NCBI GenBank assembly: GCA_964366055.1
Contig: CAYISE010000016.1
Location: 1 to 14,152, forward strand
Reading direction: 5' to 3'
Source of the DNA: JBBTQX01 sp964366055
GTDB lineage: Bacteria; Patescibacteriota; Minisyncoccia; UBA6257; GWB1-50-10
DNA length: 14,152 bases
Shown here: piece after piece, positions 5,871-13,598 of the stretch
Layout of the letters: every line of letters begins with the position of its first letter
Numbering within the stretch: the stretch's first letter is position 1
Made by a program: the position numbers and the translations under genes
Notes under the pieces: model-generated
What the model was told of the DNA's origin: nothing
Seen by the model: only the letters and a program-made list of their open reading frames with translations
Database searches by the model: none

Positions 5871-6161
5871 TTATTCTCCCTTAAGAATGTTGGTTACAAT
5901 CGGTCCCACGCCGCTCGCGAGAAGCGCCACCGCAGCCGCGATTAAAGCGTAAAGAAGCATCTTTTTGGCTTTTTCCACCTTTTCTTTGTCGTCTCCGGCC
6001 GTGAGAAAAGTAAAAGCGGCCCAAATCATAATCGCGACCGCGATTATCCAGAATACCCCGAACATCCAATTCACGATTTTAGTCAGAGTGTTTTCCACAT
6101 CCGCCACCGATGTAATGGCTACGCTCGTCTGAAAAAGTTTTCCGATTCTCTCTCTTTTCAT
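5871..6161 (-). CDS. pilin-like two-TM protein 4 (VirB2/TrbC-like), without signal peptide
   Basis: This 96-residue protein has two hydrophobic helices (about 31-55 and 68-92) separated by the polar turn TAGDDKEKVEKAKK. That is the layout of the type IV secretion pilin-like (VirB2/TrbC-like) proteins common in CPR genomes. It closely resembles the neighbour at 6243-6602 (shared pattern L-KIVNW---VFWI, IWAA, LTAG-D-EK--KAK, YA-IAAA-ALL) but lacks the cleavable signal peptide. No in-frame upstream start restores one. It has its own promoter after a terminator and precedes the mannosyltransferase gene by 7 nt. No secretion ATPase or channel genes are nearby, so assembly into a pilus is unproven. 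Confidence 0.8.
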   Translation of the reverse strand: MKRERIGKLFQTSVAITSVADVENTLTKIVNWMFGVFWIIAVAIMIWAAFTFLTAGDDKEKVEKAKKMLLYALIAAAVALLASGVGPIVTNILKGE

Positions 6162-6172
6162 ATCTTATTTAG

Positions 6173-6178
6173 ATTATA
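6173..6178 (-). promoter_or_regulatory. -10 box of the pilin 4 / PMT unit
   Basis: Minus-strand TATAAT (6178-6173), preceded by TAC. Predicted start near 6166, leaving about 5 nt of leader. The -35 position falls in the terminator stem and matches poorly. Confidence 0.5.
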
Positions 6179-6188
6179 GTATTTCCCG

Positions 6189-6227
6189 AAAAAAACACAC
6201 CCCCACTTCATTATGAGGGGTGTTTTT
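6189..6227. terminator. intrinsic terminator after pilin-like gene 3
   Basis: Read on the minus strand, ACACCCC (6223-6217) pairs with GGGGTGT (6203-6197) and is followed by a run of seven T (6195-6189). The plus strand also has T5 after the stem (6223-6227), so it can work both ways. It separates the long gyrA-to-pilin array from the last two minus-strand genes. Confidence 0.8.
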
Positions 6228-6242
6228 ATTTTATTTACCCGA

Positions 6243-6602
6243 CTAGCTGATGGAGCCGCTAAGGAGGCTTGTGGTGATTGATTGCAATCCGGTTGACAGC
6301 AGGGCGATAGCGGCGGCGATTACGGCATAAATCACTCTTGACTTCGCCGCTTTTAATTTCTCCTCATCTCCGCCGGCGGTGAGATAGATAATGGCCGCCC
6401 AGATCAGGAAGAGCACGGTCAGTATCCAGAAAACAACGATGATCCAGTTCACTATTTTGGCCAAACTGCTCGTGGCCCCTCCGAGAGACGTGACCGGAGC
6501 GATAGCGTCGATTCCGCTTGGTCGTTGCGCTAAAGCCGCCAGAGGCGAGGCGACAATTAATGCTACCGCGGCGACGGCTACTATTTTTTTAATGTTTAAC
6601 AT
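6243..6602 (-). CDS. pilin-like two-TM exported protein 3
   Basis: This 119-residue protein has a clear signal peptide (MLNIKKIV, hydrophobic core, SPLAALA|Q, cut after about 25), then two TM helices (about 50-75 and 88-112) around LTAGGDEEKLKAAK. This is the VirB2/TrbC-like pilin layout. It is the closest paralogue of the 96-aa protein downstream. It is the last gene before the terminator at about 6190-6227 and lies 37 nt after the previous pilin-like gene, without an evident Shine-Dalgarno sequence. Alternatives are a small channel-forming or holin-like exported protein; the signal peptide and paralogues favour pilin-like. Confidence 0.82.
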   Translation of the reverse strand: MLNIKKIVAVAAVALIVASPLAALAQRPSGIDAIAPVTSLGGATSSLAKIVNWIIVVFWILTVLFLIWAAIIYLTAGGDEEKLKAAKSRVIYAVIAAAIALLSTGLQSITTSLLSGSIS

Positions 6603-6639
6603 TTTTGTATCTTCAAAAGCGACCTTTTATTTTGGGGGG

Positions 6640-7026
6640 TTAATGGCTTAGGAAATCCTGAATAATTGAGGTCATGCCCCAACCTATCAGGATTATAGCA
6701 TAACCGATGGCGGTGTAAAGAATCGTTTGCTTGCCTTTTTTGAATTTCTCGGGGTCGCCGCCCGCGAAAATCATCTGGAAAGCGCCGAAGAGAATCATCC
6801 CCACCGCGATAGGCGTGCCGATTCTGATGAGCCAATCAACGATGGAATGTAAGAGACCTTCCGCGTCGGAACGGGAACAGTTGGGGTCGTTGGCCGGACA
6901 GAGAGGATTGATAAGGGTATTGGTATTACCGCTTAATTGCGCGCGCGAAAAAATCGGCTGGGAAAAAAGAATCAGTCCCAAAAGAATAAATATCCCCACT
7001 TTGATAGAACCGGATAACATGGTCAT
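6640..7026 (-). CDS. pilin-like two-TM exported protein 2 (T4SS pilin family)
   Basis: This 128-residue protein has a signal peptide (about 1-29, cut near SRA|Q), a short extracytoplasmic segment with Cys43 and Cys50 (PLCPANDPNC, probable disulfide), and two TM helices (about 62-87 and 101-122). The intervening FAGGDPEKFKKGKQTILYTA is typical of the CPR 'type IV secretion system pilin' family and is its most canonical member here. The start codon follows the upstream stop by 7 nt (TAA, AATATAA, ATG) with no Shine-Dalgarno sequence. A second ATG at codon 3 is possible. Confidence 0.85.
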   Translation of the reverse strand: MTMLSGSIKVGIFILLGLILFSQPIFSRAQLSGNTNTLINPLCPANDPNCSRSDAEGLLHSIVDWLIRIGTPIAVGMILFGAFQMIFAGGDPEKFKKGKQTILYTAIGYAIILIGWGMTSIIQDFLSH

Positions 7027-7033
7027 TTATATT

Positions 7034-7450
7034 TTAGCACTGAACGTTGGCCCAGGGGAAATCCACTCGACCGGCGATGATGTGGATTACGGTATTTATT
7101 ATAAGCCAACCGCAGAGGACAATGACGAGGCCGATGACGGCGCTTGTGATGATTCCCTTCGCCTCCTTGACCATCTGTTCCGAGCCGCCCGAGAGCATCA
7201 TCCGGATGGCGCCGTAGACGGCCATCCCTACGGTGATAACTATGGCGGCCGTGGTCAGACCATTGACTAAGTTAATCGCCACCCTCAAACCGTCGCAGAG
7301 AGAACAGCCGCTCGGGGCGATATTGCAGGTGGGTTCATCCGTTTTACCGGTGCCGGCCCAGATGTCAAAAATGGCGGCTGAAGCGGAATGAGTGAAAAGA
7401 AAAATTCCGCTCCCGAAAAACAAAGTTGCTTTTAATATTTTTTGGGACAT
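7034..7450 (-). CDS. pilin-like two-TM exported protein 1 (Cys-rich)
   Basis: This 138-residue protein has a signal peptide (about 1-25, HSASA|A), a Cys-containing exported segment (Cys42, 49 and 52, with a terminal Cys138) and two TM helices (about 57-87 and 99-126). The intervening SGGSEQMVKEAKG is a diverged form of the turn seen in the three paralogues. The extra cysteines suggest disulfide stabilisation outside the membrane. It starts 4 nt after the solute-binding protein gene (TAA, AAAT, ATG) with no Shine-Dalgarno sequence, so the two are tightly linked. Confidence 0.8.
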   Translation of the reverse strand: MSQKILKATLFFGSGIFLFTHSASAAIFDIWAGTGKTDEPTCNIAPSGCSLCDGLRVAINLVNGLTTAAIVITVGMAVYGAIRMMLSGGSEQMVKEAKGIITSAVIGLVIVLCGWLIINTVIHIIAGRVDFPWANVQC

Positions 7451-7454
7451 ATTT

Positions 7455-8720
7455 TTAGAAAGGCCTCTGGCTCAAGAATTGGTTGATTTGATTTTGGGCC
7501 TGTCCCAAAGCGTCTTTGGGCTGGGTATTGCTATTCACCACCGAATTAATCATACCGGCAATCGTCCGGTCTATGAATTTTCTATCCGCCTGAAACCACG
7601 ATTGGGCGACGAGCGCTTGCTTGGCGAAAACCCCCAGAAGCGGGTCATTTTGATACTGATAGATGAGTGAGTTTAAGGCCGGCGGCTTTTGGGTTTTTTG
7701 CAAATACCCTTTCGCGGCGGCGTCGTTCGTCGTCATCGTGAGAATGAAATTCCAAGCCAAATCTTGGCGAACGCTTTGGCGGGAAACGGCGTAGCCCCAG
7801 TAACTTGGATAGGCGATGGCGAGAGCGGCGCCTTTGAGCTGGGGCATGGGCGCGACTTCAAAATTCAGAAAGCTGTTTCGGGATTTAATCTGGGGCAGAT
7901 TGGAGGCGTAATCAAAAATCATCGCCGTCTTCCTTTGGCTGAAGGCGTCCCAGGAATTCGGCATTGATTCGTTCCAGATGTTGGCGTAAAAACTTAACGC
8001 CTGCGTTCCCTCATTGGAGGCGAAAGATACCGCTCCGGTTTGGCTGTCGGACATTTTAGCGCCGCTCTGAAGCATAAGAAGATAGAGAAGATCATTCGCG
8101 CCGATGGCCGCCGCCGCTTGAGTAATCTCGCCGTTCGCGCTTTTCTTGGTTAGTTTCGGAACCGCGTTTAAGAAGTCATCCCAGCTTACCCATCCTCCCG
8201 GAAGCGGCACGGCCGCCTGGTCAAAAAGGTTCCTATTGTATATGAGCGCGAGAGTGTCCACCGAAAGCGGAAGCGCGTAGACGTTGTTTTGATAAAGGAA
8301 ATCCCGGGCAACGGTTTGGGGGAAGGATTGTTTCAACTGAATCGCGGAAAACTGAGCGGGGGACGCCGGAACGATTTTATTTTTATTTTTCAAAAGGTCC
8401 GTGTTGCGAATCATAAAAATATCCGGGCCCTGGTTTGCGGCGAGCGCGTCCAATAGCGCCGCTTCGTATTCGTCGGGATTATTGAAGCCGCGGTAGGTTA
8501 TCGTTACATTCGGGTAGACGGCTTTCATTGCCCCGAAGGCGTCCGCGTAAGCGTCGGCGGAATCATTCACGCCCCAAAAATTGAGCGCGGCCTTTACTTT
8601 CGTCGGGTCGCTGGACGAAGTCCGAAATCCGGGCAGTATCCCGAAAAATATTAGGATGAAAATTAGAACCACCGCGCCGGCGGCGGCGACGATAACGAGT
8701 TGAGGTTTAGAGAGATTCAT
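7455..8720 (-). CDS. membrane-anchored extracellular solute-binding protein (family 1, sugar type)
   Basis: This 421-residue protein carries an N-terminal TM anchor (about 7-30) with no lipobox Cys, then a family-1 solute-binding fold of full length. Support includes LNFWGVNDSADAYADAF near the start, YPNVTITYRGFNNPDEYEAAL, GPDIFMI, YALPLSVDTLALIYNRNLF, PGGWVSWDDFLNAVPKL and the later YPSYWGYAVSR. Family role: capture of oligosaccharides or related ligands for an ABC importer. No permease or ATPase gene is adjacent; it sits between gyrA (8-nt gap) and three pilin-like genes (4-nt gap). That suggests use as a surface binding or adhesion protein, or with a distant transporter. No Shine-Dalgarno is seen; TATAAT at 8733-8728 overlaps the gyrA stop and could give a leaderless transcript. 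Confidence 0.9.
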   Translation of the reverse strand: MNLSKPQLVIVAAAGAVVLIFILIFFGILPGFRTSSSDPTKVKAALNFWGVNDSADAYADAFGAMKAVYPNVTITYRGFNNPDEYEAALLDALAANQGPDIFMIRNTDLLKNKNKIVPASPAQFSAIQLKQSFPQTVARDFLYQNNVYALPLSVDTLALIYNRNLFDQAAVPLPGGWVSWDDFLNAVPKLTKKSANGEITQAAAAIGANDLLYLLMLQSGAKMSDSQTGAVSFASNEGTQALSFYANIWNESMPNSWDAFSQRKTAMIFDYASNLPQIKSRNSFLNFEVAPMPQLKGAALAIAYPSYWGYAVSRQSVRQDLAWNFILTMTTNDAAAKGYLQKTQKPPALNSLIYQYQNDPLLGVFAKQALVAQSWFQADRKFIDRTIAGMINSVVNSNTQPKDALGQAQNQINQFLSQRPF

Positions 8721-8728
8721 TGTCTATA

Positions 8729-11700
8729 TTATAAACAAACTATTCCCACGAGTTTATCCCCCTTTTCCAAGTTCATTATCTTGACGCCTTGGGTAGCGCG
8801 GCTCAAAATTCGGATATCTTTAAGTGAGGTTTTGATGGCTTGGCCCTTGGTGGAGAATGCCAGCACTTCTTCAATTTCATCATCCACAATATGAGCGCCG
8901 ATGACCGGCCCGGTTTTCTCCGTGATTTTGGCAGTTTTAATCCCCGAACCGCCGCGGCGCTGGATTTTATACTCCTTAAGCAGAGTTTGTTTGGCAAATC
9001 CGTTTGCCATCACCGCGACCATGCGAATACTCGCCTTGCTCCCCTTTTCAATATCTTCTTTCTTCACGATATCAAGTCCGCTCACGTTGTCATCTTTCTT
9101 CAGATTGATGGCGCGCACGCCGGCCGCGCCCCGGCTCATGCCGCGGATGTCTTTTTCCCTGAAACGAATGGCCTGGCCCAGGGCGCTCACGAGAACAATC
9201 TGGTCGTCACCTTGGGAAAATTTCACCCAACCCAATAAGTCGCCCGCGTTAAGTTTAATGGCGGTGATGCCGTTCCGGCGGACGTTGGCTAAATCGGCGA
9301 GCGGCGTTTTTTTGATTACGCCTTTTTTCGTCGCCATCACCATAAAATGCTTGCCGTCGGCCGAACTCTGCGGATAGGTGACGATCGCGCTCACTTTTTC
9401 GGTCGGCGGAATCTCCAAAAAGTTATGGATGGATTTGCCCTTGGCGGTGCGACTCGCGACCGGAATCTCGTAGACCTTCGTCTGAAAGACCTTGCCGCCG
9501 GTCGTGAAGAAGAGAATGTTATCGTGCGTGTCGGCTGAAAGAAGCTGGTAAATCAAGTCCTCCTCTTTCAAATCAAAACCGATTAAGCCCTTGCCGCCGC
9601 GCTTCTGGACGCGGAAGGTAGCGGGCGGCATTCTTTTTATGTAACCGTCCCGAGTGAAGGTGATAATCGCCTCTTCCTGCGGAATCAAATCCTCCTCTCT
9701 GAATTCTTTGAGGCCGCTCGCGACGATTTTCGTCCGGCGCGGGTCGGCGAAATTTTTCTTGAGCTCGCTTAAATCGTTTTTAATAATCTCCAGAATTTTC
9801 TGCGGCTGTTTCAAAATTAGCTGCAATTCGGCGATGATTTTCTTTTTCTCTTTGAGTTCATCCTCCAGTTTCTGACGTTCCAGAGCGGCCAAACTTTGGA
9901 GCTTCATCTCCAAAATGGCATCGGCTTGAATGGGTGTCATTCTAAAACCCCTTACCAAATTCTCTTTGGCGGTCTCGCGGTCTTTGGATTTTTTGATGAG
10001 CGCGATAATTTTGTCAATCACATCCAGCGCTTTCACCAGACCCTCCAAAATATGAGCTCGGTCCTGGGCCTTCTTCAAATCAAATTCCGTTCTTCGGCGG
10101 ATGACAATCTTCCGATGGCCGATATATTCCGAAAGAACGTCTTTTAACGAGAGAATTTCGGGCTGAAGGCCGTTCACGAGCGCGAGCACGTTGTAGTAGA
10201 AGTTCTTCTGAAGTTCCGTGTATTCGTAGAGTTGGTTCAAGATTTTCTGGGGCGAGGAATCGTTTTTAATTTCCACCACAATCCGTAAGCCCTCGCGGTC
10301 CGATTCGTCGCGAATGTCGCGGACACCCTCAATCTTTTTTTCCGTTACGAGCTCGGCCATTTTAATAATAAGGTCGGACTTGTTCACTTGATAGGGAATC
10401 TCGGAAACGACGATTTGGAGACCGCAGCTCTTTCTTTCCTCAATCTCGGCCTTCGCGCGAATAGTGACCGAACCCCGGCCGGTCGTGTAGGCCTCCTCCA
10501 GCGCCCGCTTGTCATAGATGATGCCGCCGGTCGGAAAATCCGGCCCGGGCATGAATTGCATCAGTTCTTTAACGTCCGCCTCGGGACGCTCTATTAAGTG
10601 AGCGATGGCGTCGGCGATCTCGCCCAAATTGTGAGGCGGGATGGAGGTGGCCATGCCGACGGCGATGCCGACCGTGCCGTTCAAAAGCAGATTCGGGAGT
10701 TTGGCGGGAAGGAATTTCGGCTCTTCGCGGGTATTATCGTAATTCGCCTGCCAGTCCGCTGTTTCCTTTTCAATATCCACGAGCAATTCCTCGGCGATTT
10801 TGGAGAGCCGCGCCTCGGTATTGTGATTCACAAAGCCGTTCGCAACAAATGAGTGGCATTCGCTCGCGACTTTTACTGAATAAACTCTTTCCGGCTCGCC
10901 CTTTTCAATACTTATAATCGGATCAAAGAGATAATTATTTGAAAGCAGGACTTCAAAAATTTCAGCCGCTTCAGTTTTAATTTCAGTACGTACCGCGGTT
11001 AATATTCCAGCTGCTCTGTTTCCCAGATTAGAATAACGGTCAAAATTATAATGATGTGTTATTCTTTCCTTTTCATAATCATTCTCGGTGTTTTTTCTGA
11101 CAAATTCCGATAAGAAAGGCACGAAGTCCGTTTGGGAATAATCTTTCTTGATTTTATCTACCAAACTCTCCAGTTTCATTTTCTTAACCGAGGCGGCGAA
11201 GTTTATTTGATTCTGGAAAAGCACGTAGTTTTTCAGACCGCGGATATAAAGTTTGTGAGTTTTTCTCCATCTATCAAATCTTTTTGTTACCACTATGCCG
11301 AATCTTAAAAGAATTATCTGGAGTTCTTCCATTAATCTCTCGCTTATGGATATTGCGCTTAATTCATTCATTCTGCCGCTCTGGCTGATGCTTCCGTCGC
11401 CTTCAAAATAAGCTCTTATAAATGAGGCAACTACGAGTTTCGGAGATTGCAGGATTAATTTGGGGATTGTTTTCTCGGCGGATTTTACGGGCAAAAGACC
11501 GATGTTTTTCAGCAAGCTTATCACTTGGCCTGAGTGTATTTCCAGGGTTTGATATGGTTTTTTGCCGAAAGAATTCGGCTTGCGATGGAAATGATGCAAG
11601 CGACAATCGGGGAAAATATTCTTCCATTTCTTTTTAAAATCATTTATCCATTCGGTATCGCTATTACAAAACTCAATCTCATTTTCTTTGATTGTGCCTT

Positions 11701-12544
11701 CGGCGATTAAAGCGCCCAGTATATGCGCCAGATTTTCATCCAGTTCCCGGGGCAGAATTTTCTTCTCCCGACGCCGATTTTCTTGCGGCCAGTAATCTGT
11801 CAGATCCACATTTTTCTCTGGCCACAATAAATCAGACGTTCTTTCAATAACGGCAATGTCGCCTTTCTTTATCTCGCTCAAAAGTTTCCAAGAAAAACAC
11901 GGAATTCTAGTTATTGGATTTTGCGCCCAGGTAAGAATAGGATGATTTTGACTTCCCGCCAAAGAAAATCCGTGATTTGTTTCTATTTTGATTGTCGGGT
12001 GTTCTCCGCTATCAAACCACTTGGTAATTAAATTGACACCGCGATTTTTAGAAAGAACTTTTATTTGAATATTCTCTTCATCACCTTCGGGATTTTCGGA
12101 ATTTCCCAAACTTTCTATCGGCACCATTCCTTTGTCAGTTACGATTAGTGTGTTACCAGTCACGCAATACCTCATTGCCGCTGGAGAATCCCCGTCGATC
12201 GAACCCCAATTACCCTGACCGTCTATTAATGGATAGCGCAGGGAAAAATCCTGGGCCATCCGCGCCAAAGCGTCGTAAAGCGCAATATCGCCGTGTGGGT
12301 GGTAACGGCCTAAGACGGCGCCAACCACATTCGCCGACTTCCGGAACTTGGAACTGTGAGTGAGATTATCATCCCACATCGCCCATAAAATCCGGCGCTG
12401 GACGGGTTTCAAGCCGTCGCGCACGTCGGGCAGCGCCCGCGAGACGATTACCGACATCGCGTAATCCAAATAAGAATCGCGGAGTTCGGTTGTAATCTCC
12501 CGCGCTTGAATTTTGTCTATTCTTCTTTCTTCTTTCTCTTCCAT
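8729..12544 (-). CDS. gyrA: DNA gyrase subunit A precursor with in-frame intein
   Basis: The 1271-codon frame encodes an 822-residue GyrA interrupted by a 449-residue intein (residues 127-575). The N-extein has the winged-helix/CAP region ending RYHPHGDIALYDALARMAQDF, then DGDSPAAMRY with catalytic Tyr126. The C-extein resumes TEARLSKIAEELLVDIEKET. The beta-pinwheel domain carries the GyrA box QKRGGKG (980-986) and a degenerate QRRGGSG (1195-1201), which identifies gyrase rather than topoisomerase IV. Gyrase introduces negative supercoils with GyrB, which is not in the window. The position matching E. coli Ser83 is Ile (residue 87); that of Asp87 is Asp91. No Shine-Dalgarno precedes the ATG, although a TATAAT at 12571-12566 could start a leader of about 15 nt. 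It is followed after 8 nt by the solute-binding protein gene. Confidence 0.98.
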   Translation of the reverse strand: MEEKEERRIDKIQAREITTELRDSYLDYAMSVIVSRALPDVRDGLKPVQRRILWAMWDDNLTHSSKFRKSANVVGAVLGRYHPHGDIALYDALARMAQDFSLRYPLIDGQGNWGSIDGDSPAAMRYCVTGNTLIVTDKGMVPIESLGNSENPEGDEENIQIKVLSKNRGVNLITKWFDSGEHPTIKIETNHGFSLAGSQNHPILTWAQNPITRIPCFSWKLLSEIKKGDIAVIERTSDLLWPEKNVDLTDYWPQENRRREKKILPRELDENLAHILGALIAEGTIKENEIEFCNSDTEWINDFKKKWKNIFPDCRLHHFHRKPNSFGKKPYQTLEIHSGQVISLLKNIGLLPVKSAEKTIPKLILQSPKLVVASFIRAYFEGDGSISQSGRMNELSAISISERLMEELQIILLRFGIVVTKRFDRWRKTHKLYIRGLKNYVLFQNQINFAASVKKMKLESLVDKIKKDYSQTDFVPFLSEFVRKNTENDYEKERITHHYNFDRYSNLGNRAAGILTAVRTEIKTEAAEIFEVLLSNNYLFDPIISIEKGEPERVYSVKVASECHSFVANGFVNHNTEARLSKIAEELLVDIEKETADWQANYDNTREEPKFLPAKLPNLLLNGTVGIAVGMATSIPPHNLGEIADAIAHLIERPEADVKELMQFMPGPDFPTGGIIYDKRALEEAYTTGRGSVTIRAKAEIEERKSCGLQIVVSEIPYQVNKSDLIIKMAELVTEKKIEGVRDIRDESDREGLRIVVEIKNDSSPQKILNQLYEYTELQKNFYYNVLALVNGLQPEILSLKDVLSEYIGHRKIVIRRRTEFDLKKAQDRAHILEGLVKALDVIDKIIALIKKSKDRETAKENLVRGFRMTPIQADAILEMKLQSLAALERQKLEDELKEKKKIIAELQLILKQPQKILEIIKNDLSELKKNFADPRRTKIVASGLKEFREEDLIPQEEAIITFTRDGYIKRMPPATFRVQKRGGKGLIGFDLKEEDLIYQLLSADTHDNILFFTTGGKVFQTKVYEIPVASRTAKGKSIHNFLEIPPTEKVSAIVTYPQSSADGKHFMVMATKKGVIKKTPLADLANVRRNGITAIKLNAGDLLGWVKFSQGDDQIVLVSALGQAIRFREKDIRGMSRGAAGVRAINLKKDDNVSGLDIVKKEDIEKGSKASIRMVAVMANGFAKQTLLKEYKIQRRGGSGIKTAKITEKTGPVIGAHIVDDEIEEVLAFSTKGQAIKTSLKDIRILSRATQGVKIMNLEKGDKLVGIVCL
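10820..12166 (-). mobile_element. GyrA intein with LAGLIDADG homing endonuclease
   Basis: The element lies exactly between catalytic Tyr126 and Thr576, the site used by known GyrA inteins. Splicing block A is CVTGNTLIVTDKGMVPIESL with Cys127 as first residue. Block B is GSQNHPIL (His201), with Ser in place of the usual Thr. Block F is VYSVKVASECHSFVANG and block G is FVNHN, with penultimate His574 and terminal Asn575; Thr576 is the +1 nucleophile. The endonuclease has LAGLIDADG motifs HILGALIAEGTI (about 274-285, acidic Glu282) and FIRAYFEGDGSI (about 375-386, Asp383), with KTIP between them (block D). All blocks appear intact, so it is probably splicing-competent and may still be capable of homing. 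Its DNA looks richer in A and T than the flanking gyrA exteins, which fits horizontal acquisition. Confidence 0.95.
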
Positions 12545-12565
12545 GAAATTGAACAGTAACTACAA

Positions 12566-12571
12566 ATTATA
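12566..12571 (-). promoter_or_regulatory. possible gyrA -10 box
   Basis: TATAAT on the minus strand, 21 nt before the gyrA start codon. The -35 region is poor and is replaced by an imperfect direct repeat read on the plus strand as ACCAACCACCAAC (12577-12589). Confidence 0.4.
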
Positions 12572-12602
12572 AACTACCAACCACCAACTAATAAAATATA
12601 CC

Positions 12603-12992
12603 TCAATTTCCGTCTTTTGGCTTCTCAATATTCAACTCATTCGCGCGGTTCAATTGTTCCTTGAATTTCTGCCATCCCGTTTTAACCGAGTCCCCAACCG
12701 CGTTCACGTTTTTTTGAATTCCGCCCCAGACCGCCTCCCAGCCGAGGCCGAGCGTTTTGAAAAAAGAAAAACCTTTCTCCGGAGCGTTTAAGAAAACCAC
12801 TGCTTCCGTTGAGGTGCCGGTTGGCGTCCCCGCGCTTTGAGGCAAGGTGGCGTTCAGATAAACCACCCACAACACGATTACGAAAAGCATTAAAATGCCG
12901 GAGAGCAAAACCAGCCAGCGTTTTTTCGCGCGGTCGTCCGAATGCTGGATCTTTTTAATGAGCTGACCGGTTTTTTGGAAAAATTCGCGCAT
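12603..12992 (-). CDS. single-pass membrane protein, unknown function
   Basis: This 129-residue protein has a basic cytoplasmic N-terminus (MREFFQKTGQLIKKIQHSDDRAKKR), one TM helix (about 26-46), a low-complexity Thr/Gly/Ser linker (GTPTGTSTEA), then a helical tail (about 75-125) rich in Trp, Lys and Asn, ending in a charged EKPKDGN. No domain is recognised. It starts 15 nt after the MBL-like gene and ends 58 nt before gyrA, so it is probably in the same minus-strand unit. No Shine-Dalgarno sequence is evident. Confidence 0.75.
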   Translation of the reverse strand: MREFFQKTGQLIKKIQHSDDRAKKRWLVLLSGILMLFVIVLWVVYLNATLPQSAGTPTGTSTEAVVFLNAPEKGFSFFKTLGLGWEAVWGGIQKNVNAVGDSVKTGWQKFKEQLNRANELNIEKPKDGN

Positions 12993-13007
12993 GACAAAAG
13001 GTCGGAG

Positions 13008-13586
13008 TTAAAAAGTCAGGCATTTTACGGCCATCGTCTTAGGTGTCAGGTCCTTCTTTTTAAAAACCAGTTTTTCTTCCGGCGCCGCTTTCTCCTGGCC
13101 CATTTCTTTGAGAAATGGCTTCGGGTTTTTTGAGAAAGACGGGATGATAATGCTGGGTTCCAATTGCCGGATAAGCTTGGCGGCCGCCGCGGCGCCGATG
13201 AAGGGTTTCTCGCCACCCGGGATAATGAGGACGTCGCAGTCCTTCAAGAATTCCTGGATTTTCGGGTCGGTATCTTGAGTAAGATGGCCCAGAATCCCGA
13301 AACGGATTTCGTCAAAATCCATCCGGTAGGCGGTCTTTTCTTTCTCTTCTCCTCCGCTCCCGTCCAGTTTCTCCCCCTCTACCCGGATTCCCCGCACTTC
13401 GTATTCGCCCTGGTGGTCAATCCAGAAAGGCGGCGTCTCGACGGGCGCTTCGGTCAGGGCCGGCCGGACGGTGTTCAAAACCAAAGTCGCGCCTTTATAA
13501 GAGCGCTGATTTTCGGGGTCAATGAGAACGGTCAGGTCGCCGGCCTGGATTTTGAAATAATCGCCGCCGTAGTGATTGATAATCAT
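13008..13586 (-). CDS. MBL-fold (metallo-beta-lactamase superfamily) protein lacking metal ligands
   Basis: This 192-residue protein follows the UlaG-like/small MBL pattern: MIINHYGGDYFKIQAGDLTVLIDPEN (start and first strands), IDHQGEYEVRGIRVEG (about 56-71, the usual GEYEV turn), FGILGHLTQD (about 96-105), CDVLIIPGGEKPFIGAAAAAKLI (about 117-139) and SIIIPSFS (about 145-152). The HxHxDH metal motif expected after the first strands is replaced by LNTVRPALTEA, and the final His of the usual 'IPxH' is Ser/Phe. It is probably not a metal hydrolase; a structural or ligand-binding role is possible. It is first in the minus-strand array, behind a good promoter that leaves only about 5 nt of leader. 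Confidence 0.8.
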   Translation of the reverse strand: MIINHYGGDYFKIQAGDLTVLIDPENQRSYKGATLVLNTVRPALTEAPVETPPFWIDHQGEYEVRGIRVEGEKLDGSGGEEKEKTAYRMDFDEIRFGILGHLTQDTDPKIQEFLKDCDVLIIPGGEKPFIGAAAAAKLIRQLEPSIIIPSFSKNPKPFLKEMGQEKAAPEEKLVFKKKDLTPKTMAVKCLTF

Positions 13587-13598
13587 AATTCTTACTTA

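Noticed and set aside
8729..12544. ParC instead of GyrA
   Set aside because: A clear GyrA box (QKRGGKG) in the first CTD blade and the intein position typical of GyrA favour gyrase.
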